Shown piece after piece: positions 60,600 through 64,000 of a DNA stretch of 64,000 nt; the first letter of the stretch is position 1; each line of letters begins with the position of its first letter. The notes beneath the pieces were generated by a model. It saw only the letters and a program-made list of their open reading frames with translations, did not search any database and was not told the origin of the DNA. The DNA lies in the NCBI RefSeq assembly GCF_947501425.1, contig NZ_CANMVN010000004.1, forward strand, positions 248,001 through 312,000, read 5' to 3'. The position numbers were made by a program, and so were the translations under genes. The stretch is from an uncultured Psychroserpens sp. Its GTDB lineage: Bacteria > Bacteroidota > Bacteroidia > Flavobacteriales > Flavobacteriaceae.

Positions 60600-62141
60600 T
60601 CAATCCATTGCGTCTTCAGCTGAACTTCCTTTCTTTTTACATGAATTCCCTTTATCTAATGCTGTCATACTTTTCCATGTCCCCATTTCCAGATAGTAAA
60701 CTTGACCACCTTTGTAATATCCAGGAAGTCTAGTCTTTTCTTTGGGGTGATATTGTTTCATTGTTGATTTCCAAACATCTATCACTGACTGAACATCGAA
60801 AGACTGGTTTAACAATAATGGTTTGTTTAATGCTTTTATTTTTTTCTGAAAAGTACTTCTAACCTTACCACCTTCTAAAGGCGCAGATTTACGGTACCCA
60901 AGAATGACAGCATTAGGAAAAAGTGGAGCAAAAACTTCAATAGCCTCTTTACAAATAGTAGCACAAGATGTACTTATGATTAGCTTGACACGACTAAAAT
61001 CACCTTTACCTATTAACTTTCGTAAATCAATAAATTGTGTTTGTGTTCCATTTGCAAAAAGTCCTGGATGATTATACTGTGCATATTGATGCCCATAGAA
61101 GTACAAAATATCTGTAGCTTCCATTACAGGAGCTTCTGTTCTAGCTGCGCTTTCGAGTGCAGCAGTATCTAATGTTTTAGGAGCTGCCAAACCTTTTGCA
61201 TCAAAGCTTTCAATTTCAGAAAGACCAAGATTCTTTAACTTTGATCTCCCACCAGAATAATAGCCTGAATACATACCACTATGGCCTCCAAAAGCAGTAT
61301 TAGCTTCTGCCCATATTATTTTACCCTTTTCAGTACTCTGTAGCTTCTTCTTTATCTCTAAAAGCTTTTCGGAGCTGGCACATCTAATAATCCATTTCAG
61401 GTTTTTAATCAAAATTAATTTATCTTCTTTAGTTAAAGAATCAATCTTTGAAACCTGAGTTTCAATTTGTGAAATTTTTTGACTTTCGTTGTAAGTTTTG
61501 CACAAATCATCTTTCTTTTGAATTTTTAGCCCACTCTCCTGCTGGATGGTATGTGTTAATTCATGGGCTAGTAAATGTTTACCCGAATTAGATTCGGGAT
61601 TATACTTTCCCTCATTAAAATAAATATCATTTCCTACCGTAAATGCTTGTGCATTGAGTTCTTGACTTAATTGTTTAGCATTTGTATCTGTATGTAATCT
61701 TACATCAGAAAAGTCCCTGCCAAATCTGTTTTCCATGAAAGATTTTGTATCATTATCCATAGTTGAACCTAACCCCCTTGTTGAACTAATTTTAGAATTC
61801 ACACTATCTGAAGTCATTACTTCATTCTCAGAAGACGTTTGTTTTTTATTAATTAGTGGTGATACTTTTTTATGTAATGCTTTTTTTTGAACCTGTTCTT
61901 CATCACAAGCAGAACATTTTCGCTGTACTAAAGTACTTTTAGATGACTTTGTATTATCTAAATATGATGTATTTACTACTTGATCTGCAACTTGATCTGC
62001 CTCTTTTTCATAAGCGTCATTTTGTGAACCAATAATTAATTTTTTTTGAATTACAGAGGCTGAAATAAATGCTGGCACTTTTTTTAAGTTTGTTGTAGCA
62101 TTAGTTCTATCTTCTTTATTATGAAGTGGTTCTTTACTCAT
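60600..62141 (-). CDS. DUF4157 cargo-like protein with caspase-like C-terminus
   Basis: 513 aa, no signal. Same front as the 1277-aa protein: EKEADQVADQV, QRKCSACDEEQ (Cys76 and Cys79), DUF4157 domain with HELTH at 193-197. The C-terminal half (about 210-513) has ILYFYGHQYAQYNHPG (His351) and LIISTSCATICKEA (Cys393), spaced as the His-Cys pair of caspase/CHAT-type peptidases, with GYRKSAPL following. Likely an injected protease effector; not shown. Gap to the next gene is 12 bases. Confidence 0.75.
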   Translation of the reverse strand: MSKEPLHNKEDRTNATTNLKKVPAFISASVIQKKLIIGSQNDAYEKEADQVADQVVNTSYLDNTKSSKSTLVQRKCSACDEEQVQKKALHKKVSPLINKKQTSSENEVMTSDSVNSKISSTRGLGSTMDNDTKSFMENRFGRDFSDVRLHTDTNAKQLSQELNAQAFTVGNDIYFNEGKYNPESNSGKHLLAHELTHTIQQESGLKIQKKDDLCKTYNESQKISQIETQVSKIDSLTKEDKLILIKNLKWIIRCASSEKLLEIKKKLQSTEKGKIIWAEANTAFGGHSGMYSGYYSGGRSKLKNLGLSEIESFDAKGLAAPKTLDTAALESAARTEAPVMEATDILYFYGHQYAQYNHPGLFANGTQTQFIDLRKLIGKGDFSRVKLIISTSCATICKEAIEVFAPLFPNAVILGYRKSAPLEGGKVRSTFQKKIKALNKPLLLNQSFDVQSVIDVWKSTMKQYHPKEKTRLPGYYKGGQVYYLEMGTWKSMTALDKGNSCKKKGSSAEDAMD

Positions 62142-62153
62142 ACTTCTAAATTA

Positions 62154-62795
62154 TTATTGATTAATTTGACCTGATTCAATAATTAATTGCCTCCTTTTAT
62201 TGACATCTTCTCGTAATTTATCAATTTGTTTAGGGTCAATTATTGGATTATTTTCAAGTTCTTTCATTTTCCTATTCAGCTCTATTTGAAAGTTTTCCTT
62301 ATTCTTATTTAAAACAGGATCTTCGATGATTTTTTTTGTATTTGCCAATTCAATAGTTGCCTTAGCTTTTTGATTGGTACTATCTTTTGTGAGTGCTTCT
62401 TTTGAATATTTAATGGCCTTTGCGTCGTTGCCTACAACATAGTGTGCGTAACCTAAAACTGCATTTTCTTCAGCTGTTTTTGCCTTTTCCGTCGTTTCAA
62501 ATTCACTGATTTTTTTATTTAATATGGTTTTTATTTCATAATTATCCGGACAATATTCAGAGGCCTCAGCAAGTTCTTTAAGCTCTATTAATTTCTTCTC
62601 TTTTTCATATTTAAATAAGCCGAAAACTTCTGCATTTGAAATAGCTGAAAATCCCATCATAAAAAAAGAAATAAGTATGAGCCAAATGGCATTCAAATAA
62701 GGTTTATCCTTTCTTATTAATAAAACAACCAAAGCCAATGCAAACAGAAACAGTATTGATCCTGCGGTTGTAAGTATAATTTCATTTAATTCCAT
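62154..62795 (-). CDS. Membrane protein with TPR-like repeat
   Basis: 213 aa. Two hydrophobic segments (about 8-27 and 34-52, WLILISFFMMGFSAIS), then a soluble helical part with a TPR-like unit (NAVLGYAHYVVGNDAKAIKYSKEAL, about 111-135) and a coiled coil (KMKELENNPIIDPKQIDKLRED). Not recognised beyond this. In the eCIS operon between the CHAP and cargo genes; might tether the particle to the inner membrane. Inference. Confidence 0.7.
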   Translation of the reverse strand: MELNEIILTTAGSILFLFALALVVLLIRKDKPYLNAIWLILISFFMMGFSAISNAEVFGLFKYEKEKKLIELKELAEASEYCPDNYEIKTILNKKISEFETTEKAKTAEENAVLGYAHYVVGNDAKAIKYSKEALTKDSTNQKAKATIELANTKKIIEDPVLNKNKENFQIELNRKMKELENNPIIDPKQIDKLREDVNKRRQLIIESGQINQ

Positions 62796-62806
62796 TTTGA
62801 TTCTAT

Positions 62807-63628
62807 TTAATTGACCCAGTTTTCTATTGAAAACACATCCAGCTTAGATTTTCTAAAATTTCTAACACGCATATAAACCCCATCCCCATTTCTTGACCCT
62901 TCGGTATTTGTATTTCCTTCAATGGTTGTAAAAGTATCTGAATCAACATCAATAATAATAGCAGTATGTGTCCAATCAAGATGAGCCTTTCTTATGAGCA
63001 TAATATCACCTGATTGTATCAAACCTGGATTTTCTCTAATCTTATAATTTCTTATCAATGCGCCAGTTTCCATAGCTCTAACTCCTACGGTATCACAGCT
63101 ATAGGTTAAAGGCATCATTGTCTTGAAATTCTTATCATGCAATGTAAATGCCTGATCAATAATAGCCTGTACAAAGCCCATACACCAGAACCACCATTGT
63201 CCTTCATGCCCATCCATATAACTTCGAACCCATGGGCCAGAATTTGATTCTCCATTTATCTTTAATTCAAAAGGAAGTTCTTCCAGATGTTGACGAGCAA
63301 CCTCAACAATTGTATGTCTCATACTATGGTGCTTCGTTGCCCCTTCAAATGCATTTTTCAAAGGCTTGACCAATTTGTCAAACAGCGATTTAGATACAAT
63401 CCCATTTTGAGTAACACCAATGAAGTTTTGAAAATTTTTGACAGCAATCTCTGTTGCAGGTCCAAAATCACCATCAACTTTTGTCATTGATCCAATACCA
63501 GGATTCATACGTTCTTGAAGACATAACCATGATTGTATTTTTCTTACTTCTTTACGACTATTATTATTCCCATTCTTTCTTTGAGTGTTAGGAATATTTA
63601 ATTCTTTTAGATATTTATTTTTTTTCAT
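62807..63628 (-). CDS. Peptidoglycan-binding and CHAP-type hydrolase
   Basis: 273 aa, no signal peptide. N-terminal PG_binding_1-like domain (about 28-90, VDGDFGPATEIAVKNFQNFIG), then a CHAP/NlpC-type cysteine peptidase (about 105-270) with Cys149 in WWFWCMGFV, His221 in DWTHTAIII and an acidic/amide residue in IEGNTN. Could cut the wall during release of the particle or be an injected lysin. Follows the tape-measure gene by 10 bases. Confidence 0.82.
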   Translation of the reverse strand: MKKNKYLKELNIPNTQRKNGNNNSRKEVRKIQSWLCLQERMNPGIGSMTKVDGDFGPATEIAVKNFQNFIGVTQNGIVSKSLFDKLVKPLKNAFEGATKHHSMRHTIVEVARQHLEELPFELKINGESNSGPWVRSYMDGHEGQWWFWCMGFVQAIIDQAFTLHDKNFKTMMPLTYSCDTVGVRAMETGALIRNYKIRENPGLIQSGDIMLIRKAHLDWTHTAIIIDVDSDTFTTIEGNTNTEGSRNGDGVYMRVRNFRKSKLDVFSIENWVN

Positions 63629-63638
63629 GATCTAGAAT

Positions 63639-64000
63639 TTAATTCCAGTTACAAATTAAATAGTCTTCCATCCACGGGGTTTTTATCATTCCTATTCCCC
63701 ATGGTAATTGATCTAACAGTAGATCGTAACTTTTGTTTTCTACTGTGAGTTCATAGTGTTCATCTTCTCTCAAGGCTAGTTTACCTGATCGCTTAATAAA
63801 ACTTTCCTGCAATCCTGAAACAGAAGTGTTTTTTAGAATTGTCCAATGATTGATAACTGACTGTAGTAAATCCTGACACACTCTTATTTCTATTTGACTG
63901 GCTTCAAACTTAGTTTGAACTGTATCTATAGGGTTAACTCCACAAAAGAGTTTGTTTAAAATCAATTGGTTTTCAAAAATGACCTCTTCAAAACCAACGA
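63639..64000 (-). CDS. Contractile injection system tape-measure protein (C-terminus only)
   Basis: The frame is open through the right edge, so about 120 C-terminal residues are seen. They carry the family end: VINHWTILKNTSVSGLQESF, KRSGKLAL, then ELTVENKSYDLLLDQLPWGI, and IKTPWMEDYLICNW. A TTG at 63965 is internal. In eCIS this protein sets sheath length; its presence fixes the direction of the operon and shows the rest lies beyond this window. Confidence 0.8.
   Translation of the reverse strand, partial: VGFEEVIFENQLILNKLFCGVNPIDTVQTKFEASQIEIRVCQDLLQSVINHWTILKNTSVSGLQESFIKRSGKLALREDEHYELTVENKSYDLLLDQLPWGIGMIKTPWMEDYLICNWN

Larger units (their letters stand above)
54564..64000 (-). other. 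Distal part of an extracellular contractile injection system operon
   Basis: Seven genes in one direction, with gaps of 9-12 bp: tape measure (partial), PG-binding/CHAP protein, TPR membrane protein, two DUF4157 proteins, hypothetical protein, AAA+ ATPase, then a terminator. The pairing of this tape-measure family, the ATPase and DUF4157 proteins is characteristic of eCIS loci. Sheath, tube, spike and baseplate genes are not in this window and should lie to the right. Confidence 0.8.

Noticed and set aside
54564-64000. Prophage interpretation of the tape-measure cluster
   Set aside because: The tape measure, DUF4157 and ATPase families belong to eCIS; no integrase, capsid, terminase or holin is seen in this part.
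1-64000. CRISPR arrays, tRNA or rRNA genes, insertion sequences
   Set aside because: No evenly spaced direct repeats, no cloverleaf with TTCRANY arm and CCA-like end, no rRNA cores, and no transposase or terminal repeats were found by reading both strands.

Overview
The window is AT-rich, densely packed bacterial DNA from a member of the Bacteroidota, almost certainly a marine Flavobacteriaceae. The evidence is: secreted proteins ending in type IX secretion (Por) sorting tails (4560-8666, 19789-22011, 51779-53794); many promoters of the Bacteroidota form TAnnTTTG; flavobacterial families (DUF4920, DUF4197, DUF1684, GSIII, fused IcmF); and lipoproteins with short lipoboxes. I saw no rRNA, tRNA, CRISPR array, integrase or transposase.

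Layout. 1-1365: end of an Mla-type lipid ABC transporter (mlaE, partial, and mlaF). 1367-13314, minus strand: DUF389 membrane protein, mannose-1-P guanylyltransferase, SprT-like protein, a very large secreted VCBS/ASPIC/vanadium-haloperoxidase fusion, a glycosyltransferase with a small partner, an epimerase, MnmD and two lipoproteins. 13432-15253: ilvE, a MazG-like pyrophosphohydrolase and a small membrane protein. 15410-22011: an operon of a membrane protein, a cytoplasmic trypsin-like protease, a beta-rich protein, a TPR sensor kinase and a NarL-type regulator, followed by a secreted LRR protein. A NarL-like dyad lies at the same distance from the -7 element of both transcription units. 22347-31393: SRPBCC protein, crcB, DUF1684, an MFS/VOC/DJ-1 operon behind a possible attenuator, an Lrp regulator and icmF. 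31749-42996: OmpA, TlpA-like protein, DUF4197, paralogous outer-membrane proteins, a metal-chelate receptor, pyrF, prfA and purM. 43587-46976: divergent glutamine synthetases III and II. 47036-53794: Ca/Na antiporter, a BlaI/BlaR1-like system with TonB-plug modules, and a secreted nuclease.

54564-64000 is the distal part of an extracellular contractile injection system (eCIS) operon. Read on the minus strand, it holds the tape-measure C-terminus, a peptidoglycan-binding/CHAP protein, a TPR membrane protein, two large DUF4157 (eCIS core domain) cargo-like proteins, a possible immunity protein and the AAA+ ATPase. Gaps are 9-12 bp throughout and a terminator follows. Sheath, tube and baseplate genes should lie beyond the right edge. 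One cargo has a caspase-like His/Cys region; the other has a possible nuclease tip.

Other unusual signals: a 27-bp palindromic element inserted in the same reading frame of two unrelated genes with a compensatory base-pair change; a leader peptide with mutually exclusive hairpins before the MFS gene; and tandem BlaI operators over the blaI-like promoter.
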